From: Aneurinibacillus sp.
GTDB lineage: Bacteria > Bacillota > UBA5301 > DYFA01
Direction: 5' to 3'
Assembly (NCBI GenBank): GCA_020725425.1
Contig: DYFA01000054.1
Location: 1 to 64,000, forward strand
DNA length: 64,000 nucleotides
The position numbers were made by a program, and so were the translations under genes. Below the pieces are notes generated by a model. The model worked only from the letters and a program-made list of their open reading frames with translations, did not search any database and was not told the origin of the DNA. This document shows, piece after piece, positions 48,008 through 56,805 of the stretch (its first letter is position 1; every line of letters begins with the position of its first letter).

Positions 48008-49021
48008 ATGGAGAAGCAACCAGCTGCCGAAAGACCATTGATCGCAGTGCAGAACCTGCGCAAATACTTCCCCCTCCGCCGAGGCCTGCTCAAGCAGAAG
48101 GCGGGCTTCGTCCGGGCGGTGGACGGGGTCACCTTCAGCATCGCTCCAGGAGAGGTCCTCGGACTGGCCGGCGAATCCGGCTCGGGGAAAAGCACCGTCG
48201 GGCGCCTACTTTCAGGCCTGTACCAGCCCACCGCGGGCGAGGTGTTCTTCCGGGGCCGGACCCTCTTCCCGTCCGAAGCGGGCTGGCGCCCGGTCCGCCA
48301 GGAGATCCAGATGGTTTTCCAAGACCCGGGGTCGTCGCTGAACCCGCGCCGGACGGTGGGCAAGACCCTCGAGGTCCCGCTCCGGCTCCACCGGGCGGAC
48401 CGGTCCCGGCGCATGGACGAACGCATCGCGGAGCTCCTGGCCATGGTGGAGCTGCCGCCCGACTTTGCGGACAAGTTGCCTCGCTCCATGAGCGGCGGCC
48501 AGCGACAGCGGGTGGCCATAGCGAGGGCCCTGGCTTGTCAGCCGTCCTTTATCGTGCTGGACGAACCGACCTCGGCGCTGGACGTCTCAGTCCAGGCCAA
48601 GATCATCAAGCTGCTCCTGAAGCTGCGCGAGCAGTTCGGGCTGTCATACCTCTTCATCTCTCACGATCTCGGGTTGATGCGCAACGTGGCCGACCGGACC
48701 GCGGTCATGTACCTCGGGAAGATCGTGGAGCTGGCGCCGACGGACCAGTTGTTCAACCAGCCGCTCCACCCGTACACGCAGCTCCTTCTCTCCTCCATCC
48801 CGGTGGTCTCCCCCGAGGAAGAGGCGATCCGGCCCAAAGCCGCGGCGGTGGAGGGGGAGATACCCAGCCCGGTGGATGTCCCCCCGGGGTGCGCCTTCAG
48901 CACGCGCTGCCCGTCGGCCGCCGCCGGCTGCCGGGAGGAGGACCCGGCGCCGGTCGAGTTCAGCGACGGCCACCTGGTCAAGTGCCATCTTTTCGCTCAC
49001 AGGAGGTGTGGAGTACGATGA
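48008..49021 (+). CDS. ABC transporter ATPase, DppF type
   Basis: A 337-residue second ATPase. Walker A is GLAGESGSGKSTVGRLLSG, signature MSGGQRQRVAIARALACQP, Walker B FIVLDEPTSALDVS; the C-terminal domain has PPGCAFSTRCPSAAAGC with the Cys cluster of the family. It starts 6 bases after the DppD-type gene and overlaps the amidohydrolase start (ATGA), which ties uptake to the enzyme. Confidence 0.93.
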   Translation: MEKQPAAERPLIAVQNLRKYFPLRRGLLKQKAGFVRAVDGVTFSIAPGEVLGLAGESGSGKSTVGRLLSGLYQPTAGEVFFRGRTLFPSEAGWRPVRQEIQMVFQDPGSSLNPRRTVGKTLEVPLRLHRADRSRRMDERIAELLAMVELPPDFADKLPRSMSGGQRQRVAIARALACQPSFIVLDEPTSALDVSVQAKIIKLLLKLREQFGLSYLFISHDLGLMRNVADRTAVMYLGKIVELAPTDQLFNQPLHPYTQLLLSSIPVVSPEEEAIRPKAAAVEGEIPSPVDVPPGCAFSTRCPSAAAGCREEDPAPVEFSDGHLVKCHLFAHRRCGVR

Positions 49022-49824
49022 GGGAAGTTGGAGTGGGACTCCTGCAGATGGAGTGCGTCCTCGGCGACCTCGAGGCCAATCTCGAACGGGCCGAGCGGTT
49101 GATCGCCGAAGCGGCCCGGCAGGGGGCGCAGGTCGCCTGCCTCCCGGAGATGTCCACCACCGGCTACAATCCGGAGCTTTTGGGCGAGCGCTTCCCGGCC
49201 CTGGCCATCGCCCCGGACGGGCCGGAAGCGACCCGCCTCGGGAAGGCGGCTGCGGCCCACAGCCTCTGGCTGATCGCGCCGGCGGTCGAACGCCGGGGCG
49301 ACGGGCGCCTCTACAACTCGGCGCTCGTGTTCTCCCCAGACGGCAAGCCGGCCGGGTCGTACGCCAAGACGCACCTCTGGGCGGCAGAGCGGCGCCATTT
49401 CACCCCCGGTCCCGGCTTCCTGACCATCGACGCCCCCTTCGGACGGTTCGGCGTGATGATCTGCTACGACGCTGGATTCCCGGAGGTCGCCCGGACGCTC
49501 GCGCTGGACGGGGCGGAGCTCATCTTCATGCCTTCGGCCTGGCGCATCCAGGACAAGGACATCTGGGACCTGAACGTTCCCCAGCGCGCGCTCGAGAACA
49601 CGCTGTTCGTCGTGGCGGTCAACCGGGTGGGACGCGAGGGCGACCTCCATCTCTTCGGCAACTCCAAGGTAGCCGACCCGCGCGGCCGGATCTGCTGCGA
49701 ACTGCCGCTCGATCGGGAGACCGTGACGGTCGCCCGCCTCGATCTCGCCCTCGTGGCCTCGCTCCGCGCCGAGATACCCTACCTGCGCGACCGCCGAGCG
49801 GAGCTTTACGCCGGCCGGCTGTAG
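49018..49824 (+). CDS. Carbon-nitrogen hydrolase (nitrilase superfamily amidase)
   Basis: A 268-residue cytosolic hydrolase. The catalytic triad is complete: Glu44 (CLPEMSTTGY), Lys117 (YAKTHLWAAE) and Cys149 (VMICYDAGFPEVAR). Such enzymes cleave amides, N-carbamoyl amino acids or nitriles to a carboxylate and ammonia. An AGGAGG lies 12 bases before the ATG. It is the last gene of the operon. With a racemase and a peptide importer, N-carbamoyl-amino acid or an omega-amide is a reasonable substrate; this is inference. Confidence 0.88.
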   Translation: MREVGVGLLQMECVLGDLEANLERAERLIAEAARQGAQVACLPEMSTTGYNPELLGERFPALAIAPDGPEATRLGKAAAAHSLWLIAPAVERRGDGRLYNSALVFSPDGKPAGSYAKTHLWAAERRHFTPGPGFLTIDAPFGRFGVMICYDAGFPEVARTLALDGAELIFMPSAWRIQDKDIWDLNVPQRALENTLFVVAVNRVGREGDLHLFGNSKVADPRGRICCELPLDRETVTVARLDLALVASLRAEIPYLRDRRAELYAGRL

Positions 49825-49865
49825 CTCCCACGACTCTTCACCCTCGCCGGCCAAAAGGCCGCCGC

Positions 49866-50774
49866 TCAGCCGTCCGCCGGCTGGGGGAGGGCGTCTTGCG
49901 GCTCATCGAACGGCTCGACGTGGGAGATCACCCGGCTGACGCCGGGGTAGGTCTCCCGCACGGCGAGTTCGATCTCGTGCGCCAGGCCGTGGGCGGCCTC
50001 CACATGCATGTCCGGGTCCACCTGGACGTGGAGGGTGACCTCCAGGTCGTCCTCCCGCCCGCGGGTGACGATCCGGTGGCAGGAGCGCACCCCCGGCACG
50101 GTCGCGACCACCTGCTCGATCTGGCGGGCGTCCATGGCCGCCGTGTCGCAAAGGATGTCCGAGCCGCGGCGGACGATCCCGACCGCGGCGCGGAGGATGA
50201 GACCCGAGATCACCAGGGCCGCCACCACGTCCAGCCATGCCCACCCCAGTTTCACCGCGACCAGGGTGGCGATGACCGAGAGGGAGACGTAGAGGTCGCT
50301 CATCGTATGGAAAGAGTCGGAGACGAGGATGTCGCTCTGCAAGGCCCGCCCTTGCCGGCGTTCCCAGGTCATCACGCCGAAGTTGACCACCAGAGTGGTA
50401 AGCATGACGGCGAAGCTGGCCAGAGTGACTTCAGGTCCCGGGCCGCCCGGGTGGAGCAGCCGCCGCGCCACCCGCTCGATGATGTCGAAGGAGACGAGGG
50501 CCAAAAGGCCGGCGATGGCAAGGGCGGCGAAGGTCTCGTACTTCTTGTGGCCGAGGGGGTGGTCGTCGTCAGGGGGGCGGGAAGCCAGGCCGATCCCGAT
50601 CAGGCCCACGATGTTGGAAGCTCCGTCGGCCAGGGAGTGGTAGCCGTCCGCCGTCATGCTGGCGCTGCGGCTGATTATCCCGTAGATGACCTTGGCCAGG
50701 GCGACGGACCAGTTCAGAACCAGGATGATGATCAGGACCCGGCGGATCCTCCTGAAGCGCTGCTCGTCGGACAC
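49866..50774 (-). CDS. Cation diffusion facilitator, Ni/Co-type exporter (copy 2)
   Basis: A 302-residue CDF antiporter. Metal motifs are DGYHSLADGASN (helix 2) and DSFHTMSDL (helix 5); DDDHPLGHKKYE lies between. The C-terminal domain ends HVEPFDEP. It is clearly diverged from copy 1 at 37.8 kb although both have nearly identical riboswitches. The GTG at 50774 follows GGAGGT; the frame upstream runs through the riboswitch. It is convergent with the amidohydrolase gene, 41 bases away. Confidence 0.93.
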   Translation of the reverse strand: MSDEQRFRRIRRVLIIILVLNWSVALAKVIYGIISRSASMTADGYHSLADGASNIVGLIGIGLASRPPDDDHPLGHKKYETFAALAIAGLLALVSFDIIERVARRLLHPGGPGPEVTLASFAVMLTTLVVNFGVMTWERRQGRALQSDILVSDSFHTMSDLYVSLSVIATLVAVKLGWAWLDVVAALVISGLILRAAVGIVRRGSDILCDTAAMDARQIEQVVATVPGVRSCHRIVTRGREDDLEVTLHVQVDPDMHVEAAHGLAHEIELAVRETYPGVSRVISHVEPFDEPQDALPQPADG

Positions 50775-50791
50775 GGCTGCACCTCCATATG

Positions 50792-50888
50792 AAAAGACCT
50801 GCGGGCACCAGACACCAGTCCCACAGGTCTTCCCTGCTGCTCCAACGGAGCCCGGCCCCACCGGCCAGCGGCCGGTCGCCTGCTCTGG
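50792..50888 (-). promoter_or_regulatory. NiCo (czcD) riboswitch with overlapping terminator, copy 2
   Basis: The aptamer is 50888-50815 on the minus strand: P1 CCAG/CTGG, GAGCAGGC, GC hairpin, GGGGCCGGGCT, CTCCG/GGAG hairpin, and CCTGTGGGAC. A terminator competes with it: GACCTGTGGG (50820-50829) pairs with CCCGCAGGTC, followed by TTTTC (about 50792-50796). The layout matches copy 1, but the terminator loop and 3' arm differ, so only the metal-binding part has been preserved. Confidence 0.9.
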
Positions 50889-50895
50889 ATACGTT

Positions 50896-52089
50896 TTATT
50901 GTAGTTCGCCGTACCGTATTTGACAACGGGACGGTGGTTCCTGCTCGCTTCCTCCCGGACGCGACCACGGGAGGGGCCGGCCGGCCAGTGCCCCGGGGTA
51001 ACGGAGCAGGAGATCCCACACCGACACCGGCCATCCCAGCTTCACGACGGCCGGCGGGTGGCGGGGATGATCCGCCGTTCCCCCGCCGGCTCTGGCGGAG
51101 GGAGACGGTGCGGCCAGAGTGAAAGTCCCGTAAGACACTCCCACCCACGCCTGCCGCGCCGGCCCATCCTTCGGGGACGCCGCGGCCGCCCTCCCCGTTT
51201 CCCACGTCTCCCCCGTCCCCCCCGCCCGCCGGGCTGCCAGGAGGAGTCCGCCCGGCAGGCGCGCCGCTCCGCCCTGCACCACGATCCGGGCGAGGGGGAG
51301 CCGGTCTCCGGGGCGGCAAGGCTGTCCGGCAGGAGAAGGCGCAGGCGCGCCCGTCATGCGGCCCAGCGCCTCCAGCACCACCAGCCGGAGGGGCAGGTGC
51401 TCCTTCAGCGGCAGAGACAGCCGGGGGATGGTGAACATCACCGGTTCCAGGCCCGCCGCCGCCAGGACCCGGCGGAGAGCAGCCAGAGGGAGGGCGTCCC
51501 GGACGTAGCCGTGGATGACGAGCGGCTCCCCGCCGACCCGTAGCACGGGCAGGAGGAGGATTTCCGGGTCGGCCGCCAGCGCCGGCAGGTGATGCGCCCC
51601 GTCAAAGATGACCATCCGCCAGATCCCCGCCCGCTTCGCCAGGAGAACGCTCCGCCAACCCGCCGGGGTGAGCCGGCCCAGGTCGGCGTCGGTGCAGTCC
51701 ACCATCAGCCGGGCCCCCAGCTTGGCCGCGGCCCGGGTGACCGCCAACACCCGCTCCCCGTCCCCTTCCTCGCCGCCGCTTCCGCCCCCGGAGCCGGAGG
51801 CTCCCCGGAGGCGGCCCCCCGGCCGGAAGACCGCCGGGGTGTTCAAGATGACGAGCACCTCGGCGCGGTTCCGCCTCTTCCCGCGACCCCCGTCCGGCGG
51901 TCCGGTGGCGAGGCGGCAGGCCGTCCGCCCGTCGAGGAACCGCACCCGGCCGGCCCGGATGGCGTTCCGCTCAGCAGGGGTGAGCCGGGCGGAGAGCGCC
52001 GCCTGCGACCCTCTGGAAGGGGCGAAGAGGCGGATCGTCGCCAGCCCCGCCGCCGTCCAGAGCGCTGCCCCGGCCGCAGACAACGCCAC
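50896..52089 (-). CDS. Hypothetical membrane-anchored protein
   Basis: An open frame giving about 397 residues from the GTG at 52089, followed by a probable membrane helix (residues 1-20, ALSAAGAALWTAAGLATI). The central part reads like a real protein (RVLAVTRAAAKLGARLMVDC; RMVIFDGAHHLPALAADPEI; GGEPLVIHGYVRDALPLAAL), but I know no family for it. The ends are low-complexity Gly/Arg/Pro. It ends inside the promoter of riboswitch 2, so the last codons may not be conserved. The opposite strand is also open, so the strand choice rests on protein-like composition. Confidence 0.5.
   Translation of the reverse strand: MALSAAGAALWTAAGLATIRLFAPSRGSQAALSARLTPAERNAIRAGRVRFLDGRTACRLATGPPDGGRGKRRNRAEVLVILNTPAVFRPGGRLRGASGSGGGSGGEEGDGERVLAVTRAAAKLGARLMVDCTDADLGRLTPAGWRSVLLAKRAGIWRMVIFDGAHHLPALAADPEILLLPVLRVGGEPLVIHGYVRDALPLAALRRVLAAAGLEPVMFTIPRLSLPLKEHLPLRLVVLEALGRMTGAPAPSPAGQPCRPGDRLPLARIVVQGGAARLPGGLLLAARRAGGTGETWETGRAAAASPKDGPARQAWVGVSYGTFTLAAPSPSARAGGGTADHPRHPPAVVKLGWPVSVWDLLLRYPGALAGRPLPWSRPGGSEQEPPSRCQIRYGELQ
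50898..50926 (-). promoter_or_regulatory. Promoter of NiCo riboswitch 2
   Basis: TTGTCA (50921-50926), 17 bases, TACAAT (50898-50903) on the minus strand. It has the same -35 and spacing as copy 1. It lies inside the 3' end of the upstream open frame. Confidence 0.78.
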
Positions 52090-52241
52090 CGCCGCTCCCC
52101 ACCGCCGCCACCTGCCGGCCGCTCTTCGCCGCGCCCCTCCTGCCGCTATCGCCCCATGCCCTTCACCCGGGGCTATAGTGCCCCCCGCCTGGGGCGACAA
52201 AATCCTGCCGGCGAGATCCTGGATTTTGACAGGAATGGTTG

Positions 52242-52290
52242 CCTCCCTGGAGAAATGTGAACCTCTGGAGACGAAAACTGGTACAGGGGG
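52242..52290 (+). promoter_or_regulatory. Leader hairpin that could mask the ribosome site of the ferredoxin-AOR operon
   Basis: CCTCCCTG (52242-52249) is complementary to CAGGGGGG (52283-52290), the purine run that serves as ribosome binding site of the gene at 52301. Pairing would hide the site. A TTGACA at 52226-52231 may be the -35 of the promoter, without a clear -10. Confidence 0.35.
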
Positions 52291-52300
52291 GGAATTCGGA

Positions 52301-52783
52301 TTGGGCAAGTACCTCAAGGTCAACCATGAGAAATGCACCGCCTGTCGCCGGTGCGAGCTGGTGTGTTCGTTGAAGAGGTCCGGGGAGTTCAATCCGGCCA
52401 AGGCCTGCCTCAGTGTGGCCACTTTCCTCGACGACGACTTCTACTTCCCCGTGACCTGCCAGCACTGTGAGGAGCCGCTCTGCCAGAAGGTTTGCCCGGC
52501 CGGGGCCGTCGTCCGGAACGAGGTGACCGGGGCCGTGGAGATCGACCAGGACCGCTGCATCGGTTGCAAGATGTGCATCATGGCCTGCCCCTTCGGCGCG
52601 CCGGTCTCCGTTCCGGAAACCGGCAAGGTCACCAAGTGCGACCTCTGCCAGGGCGAGCCGGAATGCGTCAGTTTCTGCCAGTGGGGCGCGCTGGAGTACG
52701 TCGAGGCTGACCGGGCGGCCGTGGCGAAACGCCGCGAGGTGGCGCGCCGATTGATGGACGTCCTGCGGGAGGTGGCAGGGTGA
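52301..52783 (+). CDS. Four-cluster ferredoxin, AOR-associated electron-transfer subunit
   Basis: A 160-residue polyferredoxin with 16 Cys in four groups: [37 protein letters not shown], and [14 protein letters not shown]. This is the layout of HycB/DMSO-reductase-type iron-sulfur subunits, with four [4Fe-4S] clusters expected. The start is a TTG 8 bases after AGGGGGGG. The frame upstream is open but overlaps an antisense gene. It overlaps the AOR gene by one base (TGATG), so it is probably the electron-accepting subunit for aldehyde oxidation. Confidence 0.9.
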   Translation: MGKYLKVNHEKCTACRRCELVCSLKRSGEFNPAKACLSVATFLDDDFYFPVTCQHCEEPLCQKVCPAGAVVRNEVTGAVEIDQDRCIGCKMCIMACPFGAPVSVPETGKVTKCDLCQGEPECVSFCQWGALEYVEADRAAVAKRREVARRLMDVLREVAG

Positions 52784-54618
52784 TGTACGGCTGGATCGGC
52801 AAAATCGGCCGGGTGGACCTGAGCCGCGGCATTGTGACGGTGGAGGACCTGGACCCGATGGTGGCCAGGGAGTACGTGGGGGCCCGAGGGCTCGGCACCA
52901 AGCTCTTCTGCGACGAAGTCGACCCCCAGGTGGATCCGTATGCGCCGGAGAACAAGCTGATCTTCGCCACCGGGCCGCTGACCGGGACGGCCGCCATCTC
53001 CGGCGCCCGGTACAACGTGGTCACCAAGTCCCCTTTGACCGGCGCCGTCGCTGCCTCCAACTCGGGCGGCTACTTCGGCCCGGAACTGAAGTTCGCCGGC
53101 TTCGACGCCCTGATCATCGAGGGGAAGGCCCCCAGCCCGGTCTATCTCTGGGTGGAGAACGGCCGGATCGAGGTGCGCCCCGCCGGGCACCTCTGGGGCA
53201 AGACCACCCACGAGACGGAGGACATCCTCCACGCTGAGACGGATCCTGAGGCCAAGATCGCCTCCATCGGCCCCGCCGGCGAGAGCCTGGTGAAGTTCGC
53301 CTGCGTGGTGAATGACAAGCACCGGGGAGCGGGCCGGTCCGGCGTCGGCGCCGTGATGGGGTCCAAGAATCTCAAAGCGGTCGCCGCCCGCGGCACCGGG
53401 GGCATCAAGGTGGCCGACCCGGCCGGGTTCCGGGAGGCGATGCGCGACGCCTTCGAGAAGACCAAGGCCCACCCGGTGACCAGCACCGGCCTGCCCACCT
53501 ACGGCACGGCTGTCCTGGTCAACATCATCAACGCCCACGGCATCTTCCCGACGCGCAATTTCCAGACGGGGGTCTTCCCGGGGGCGGAAAGGATCAGCGG
53601 CGAGGCGATGGCCGAGCGGACGCTGGTGCGGAAGAAGGCGTGCTTCGCCTGCCCCATAGCCTGCGGCCGGGTCACCCGGGTCAAGAGCGGGAAGTACCAG
53701 GGCGCCGGCGAGGGCCCGGAGTATGAGCCGCTCTTCTCCCTGGGCTCCGACTGCGGCGTCGACGACCTCGAAGCCGTCACCAAGGCCAACTACTACGCCA
53801 ACGAGCTGGGTTACGACCCGATCTCCTTCGGAGCGACACTGGCCTGTGCCATCGAACTCTACGAACGGGGGTACCTGCCGAAGGACGACGCCGGGGTCCC
53901 GCTCCGGTGGGGCGACGGGGATCTGCTGGTGGAGATGGCCCGGAAGGTCGGCTACCGGGAGGGCTTCGGGGACTTCCTGGCGGAGGGGTCCTACCGGTTG
54001 GCCGAGAAGTACGGCCATCCGGAGCTCTCGATGAGCACGAAAAAGCAGGAGTACCCGGCCTATGACCCGCGGGGGGCCCAGGCCATCGGCCTCAACTACG
54101 CCACCTCCAACCGCGGCGGGTGCCACGTCCGGGGTTACACCATCTCCCCCGAAATCCTCGGGGTCCCGGAGAAGCTCGACCCGCTGACGACGGAGAACAA
54201 GGCGGCCTGGGACAAAGCCTTCCAGGATGTGACGGCCCTCGTCGACTCGAGCGGGATGTGCCTCTTCACCACCTTCGCCCTGGGGGCTCCGGAGGTTGCG
54301 GCGATGCTGGCCGCCGCCACCGGGGTGGCGTACACGGTGGAAAGCGGGCTCCTCGCGGGGGAGCGCATCTGGAACCTGGAGCGGCTGTTCAACCTGGCGG
54401 CCGGATTCACGGCGGCCGACGACACCCTGGCCCCGCGTCTTTTGGCCGAGGCGCTGCCGGAAGGGCCGGCGAAGGGCAAGGTGGTCGGCCTCGCCGAGAT
54501 GCTGCCGGAGTACTACCGGCTCCGCGGTTGGGACGCCGAGGGCGTGCCGACCCCGGAGACGCTCGAGAGGTTGGGGATCACGTGGAAGTCCAGCTCTTCT
54601 CGCTCCTCCGTCGCCTGA
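52783..54618 (+). CDS. Aldehyde:ferredoxin oxidoreductase (tungsten/molybdenum bis-pterin enzyme)
   Basis: A 611-residue AOR-family enzyme oxidising aldehydes to acids, or running in reverse. Signatures: [62 protein letters not shown]. The [4Fe-4S] ligands are [10 protein letters not shown] (about residue 288, Cx2Cx3C) and a fourth Cys in [10 protein letters not shown] (about 495). [16 protein letters not shown] and [20 protein letters not shown] are cofactor-binding. It is followed by a MoaD-like gene and an FAD oxidoreductase, a common AOR operon. Confidence 0.95.
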   Translation: MYGWIGKIGRVDLSRGIVTVEDLDPMVAREYVGARGLGTKLFCDEVDPQVDPYAPENKLIFATGPLTGTAAISGARYNVVTKSPLTGAVAASNSGGYFGPELKFAGFDALIIEGKAPSPVYLWVENGRIEVRPAGHLWGKTTHETEDILHAETDPEAKIASIGPAGESLVKFACVVNDKHRGAGRSGVGAVMGSKNLKAVAARGTGGIKVADPAGFREAMRDAFEKTKAHPVTSTGLPTYGTAVLVNIINAHGIFPTRNFQTGVFPGAERISGEAMAERTLVRKKACFACPIACGRVTRVKSGKYQGAGEGPEYEPLFSLGSDCGVDDLEAVTKANYYANELGYDPISFGATLACAIELYERGYLPKDDAGVPLRWGDGDLLVEMARKVGYREGFGDFLAEGSYRLAEKYGHPELSMSTKKQEYPAYDPRGAQAIGLNYATSNRGGCHVRGYTISPEILGVPEKLDPLTTENKAAWDKAFQDVTALVDSSGMCLFTTFALGAPEVAAMLAAATGVAYTVESGLLAGERIWNLERLFNLAAGFTAADDTLAPRLLAEALPEGPAKGKVVGLAEMLPEYYRLRGWDAEGVPTPETLERLGITWKSSSSRSSVA

Positions 54619-54851
54619 CGAAGACCGGCACGGTAGAGGTGCAGGCGGGGACGGTGAAGGAAGCGCTGGCGGCGCTCGTGGAGCGGTTTGGCCCCGCCCT
54701 GGCGGCGGAGCTGTTCGACGCCTCCGGCGAGGTCAAACCGCTCTACAACCTCCTTTTGAACGGGCGGAACATCGCGTACCTCTCGGGGCTGGACACGCCA
54801 CTCGCCGAGGGCGATACGCTGACCATCATCCCCCCGGCGGCGGGGGGCTAA
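54582..54851 (+). CDS. MoaD/ThiS-like sulfur carrier protein
   Basis: An 89-residue ubiquitin-fold protein. [36 protein letters not shown] and the C-terminal [12 protein letters not shown] match MoaD, ending in the Gly-Gly that is thiocarboxylated to donate sulfur to molybdopterin. It starts with GTG inside the AOR 3' end (37-base overlap). It probably serves the pterin cofactor of the neighbouring AOR. Confidence 0.9.
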   Translation: MEVQLFSLLRRLTKTGTVEVQAGTVKEALAALVERFGPALAAELFDASGEVKPLYNLLLNGRNIAYLSGLDTPLAEGDTLTIIPPAAGG

Positions 54852-54864
54852 GCGAGGTGTGACC

Positions 54865-56133
54865 GTGCGGTACGTCATCGTGGGCAACAGCGCGGCCGGG
54901 CTCGCCGCGGTGGAGTCCCTCCGGGCGGCGGCTCCCGGGGCGGAGATCACCCTGGTCGCTGCGGAGGAAGGACCGGCCTACTCCCGGGTCCTGACCTCCT
55001 GTTACCTCGCCGGGCAGGTCCCGGAGGAGCGGCTCTTCCTGGTCGATGAGGGATTCTACCGTTCCCGGAACGTCGAGACGCTGTTCGGGCGGGCGGCCGT
55101 CGGGCTCGCGGCGGGGGAGAACCTCCTCCTGCTGAGCGACGGTACCCAGCTCGCCTTCGACCGGCTGCTCGTCGCCACCGGGGCCTCGCCGCAGCGCCTG
55201 ACCGTCCCCGGCGCCGATCTGCCGAGGGTCTTCACCCTCCGGACGCGGGCGGACGCTGAGGCGATCCGCCAAGCGGCCCGGGGGGCGCAGCGGGCGGTCG
55301 TGGTGGGCGGCGGGATGGTGGCCCTCAAGGCCGCCGAAGCCCTTTGCGCCCTGGGGCTGGCCGTCACCATGGTGGTCAGCTCCCCCCGCCTCCTGTCGCA
55401 ACTGCTCGACCCGGCCACCGCCGACCTGGTCCTCCACCGCCTCGAACAGCCCGGGTTGACCGTGCTGCTCAGGGAGAACGTGGCGGAGATCCAGGGGGAC
55501 GGCCGGGCGGCTCAGGTGGTGACCGACCGGGGCCGGGAGCTCCCCTGCGACCTCGTCGTGGTGGGGAAAGGGGTCCGCCCCAACGTGGAGTGGCTGGGTG
55601 GGAGCGGGGTGGCGGTGAACCGGGGAGCGCTGGTCGACGAGCGTCTCCGAACCTCCCGGCCGGGCGTCTATGCGGCGGGGGACGCCGCCGAGACCTGGGA
55701 TGCGGCCTGGGAGGAGAGGCGGGTCAACGCCCTGTGGAGCAATGCGGTGGAGCAGGGGCGGGTCGCCGGCCTCAACCTGGCCTCCCCCTCCGGAGCCAGC
55801 CTGGCCTACCCGGGCTCTCTCGCCGAGAACTCCCTGCACTGGGGCGACCTCTCTCTGATCGCCGTGGGTTGTGTGCACCCGCCGGCCGACGATCCCCGCT
55901 ACCGGGTGTACACGCGGCAGGACGGCGACCGCTTCTACCGGCGGCTCGTCTTCCGGGAGGGGCGGCTGGTGGGGGCCGCGCTGCTGGGGGACGTCCGGGG
56001 GGCGGGTGTCCTCCGCTCGCTCATCCGGTCGGCCGCCGGAGGGTGGGAGGAGCGGGCGGCCGACCTCCTTTCCCCCAGCCTGAGTTACGGCCGCCTGTAC
56101 CGCCACCTGGCAGCCGCGCTTCGCCCGGCCTGA
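54865..56133 (+). CDS. FAD-dependent NAD(P)H oxidoreductase of the AOR operon
   Basis: A 422-residue two-dinucleotide-binding flavoprotein of the nitrite reductase/NADH oxidase type. FAD loop YVIVGNSAAGLAAVESL; LLVATGASPQRL; NAD loop AVVVGGGMVALKAAEAL; second FAD motif GVYAAGDAAETWD. The C-terminal 120 residues are a family-specific extension. It may move electrons between the four-cluster ferredoxin and NAD(P)H. GTG at 54865 lies after GAGGTG; a GTG two codons earlier is possible. Confidence 0.9.
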   Translation: MRYVIVGNSAAGLAAVESLRAAAPGAEITLVAAEEGPAYSRVLTSCYLAGQVPEERLFLVDEGFYRSRNVETLFGRAAVGLAAGENLLLLSDGTQLAFDRLLVATGASPQRLTVPGADLPRVFTLRTRADAEAIRQAARGAQRAVVVGGGMVALKAAEALCALGLAVTMVVSSPRLLSQLLDPATADLVLHRLEQPGLTVLLRENVAEIQGDGRAAQVVTDRGRELPCDLVVVGKGVRPNVEWLGGSGVAVNRGALVDERLRTSRPGVYAAGDAAETWDAAWEERRVNALWSNAVEQGRVAGLNLASPSGASLAYPGSLAENSLHWGDLSLIAVGCVHPPADDPRYRVYTRQDGDRFYRRLVFREGRLVGAALLGDVRGAGVLRSLIRSAAGGWEERAADLLSPSLSYGRLYRHLAAALRPA

Positions 56134-56150
56134 ACCGGCCCGCTGAACGA

Positions 56151-56789
56151 TCAGCCTTCCCGCGGTCCGCCCAGATAGGTGAAAACCTCCTCCAGGCGTT
56201 TGCGGCCGGGAGACTTGGGCCTCTCCGCCGGCACCCCCAGCGGCACCAGGGCCACCAGGCGCCACCGCTCCTCGACACCCAACAGCCGCTCGATCTCCCG
56301 CGCCGCCAGGACAGGGGCGCACATCCAGCACGTCCCGTACCCTTTCGCGTGGGCGGCCAGCAGGAGAGTCTGGACGGCCGCCCCGATGCTCTGGAGGTCC
56401 GGGCGGGCCCGCAGGCGGTCGATCTCCGCCGCCGCCAGCCCCCGGGCCTTGAGGGCGTCGTCGGTCCGGGAACGGTACTCCTCCCCGAAGACGGCGATCA
56501 CCACCGGCGCGTCGGCGAAGAAGAAGCTCCACCCCTTCATCCCGCCGACTCCTTTCACCCCCGGAACAGCCCGGGCCAGCTCGTCGATGGCCCGCTCGAC
56601 CGCCTCCCGCATGGCCGCCTTCACTCCGGCGTCGGCCACCGCCACAAACTTCCACATCTGCCGGTTGGAGGCGCTGGGAGCCAGCGTCGCCCAGCGCACG
56701 ATCTCCCGCACCTCCGCCTCCGGCACAGGGTCGGGCCTGAACCGGCGCACGCTCCGCCGGCCCGCTAGAACCTCATAGAACTCAGCCAC
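56151..56789 (-). CDS. Nitroreductase-family FMN oxidoreductase
   Basis: A 212-residue FMN-dependent reductase. FMN-binding motifs are AGRRSVRRFRPDPV (residues 9-22) and APSASNRQMWKFVAV (about 37). AAVQTLLLAAHAKGYGTCWM and PLGVPAERPKSPGRKRLEEV are typical of the family C-terminus. Proteins of this kind reduce nitroaromatics, quinones or flavins; the true substrate is unknown. It is convergent with the FAD oxidoreductase gene. Confidence 0.9.
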   Translation of the reverse strand: MAEFYEVLAGRRSVRRFRPDPVPEAEVREIVRWATLAPSASNRQMWKFVAVADAGVKAAMREAVERAIDELARAVPGVKGVGGMKGWSFFFADAPVVIAVFGEEYRSRTDDALKARGLAAAEIDRLRARPDLQSIGAAVQTLLLAAHAKGYGTCWMCAPVLAAREIERLLGVEERWRLVALVPLGVPAERPKSPGRKRLEEVFTYLGGPREG

Positions 56790-56805
56790 AGGAATCCTCC
56801 ATCCT

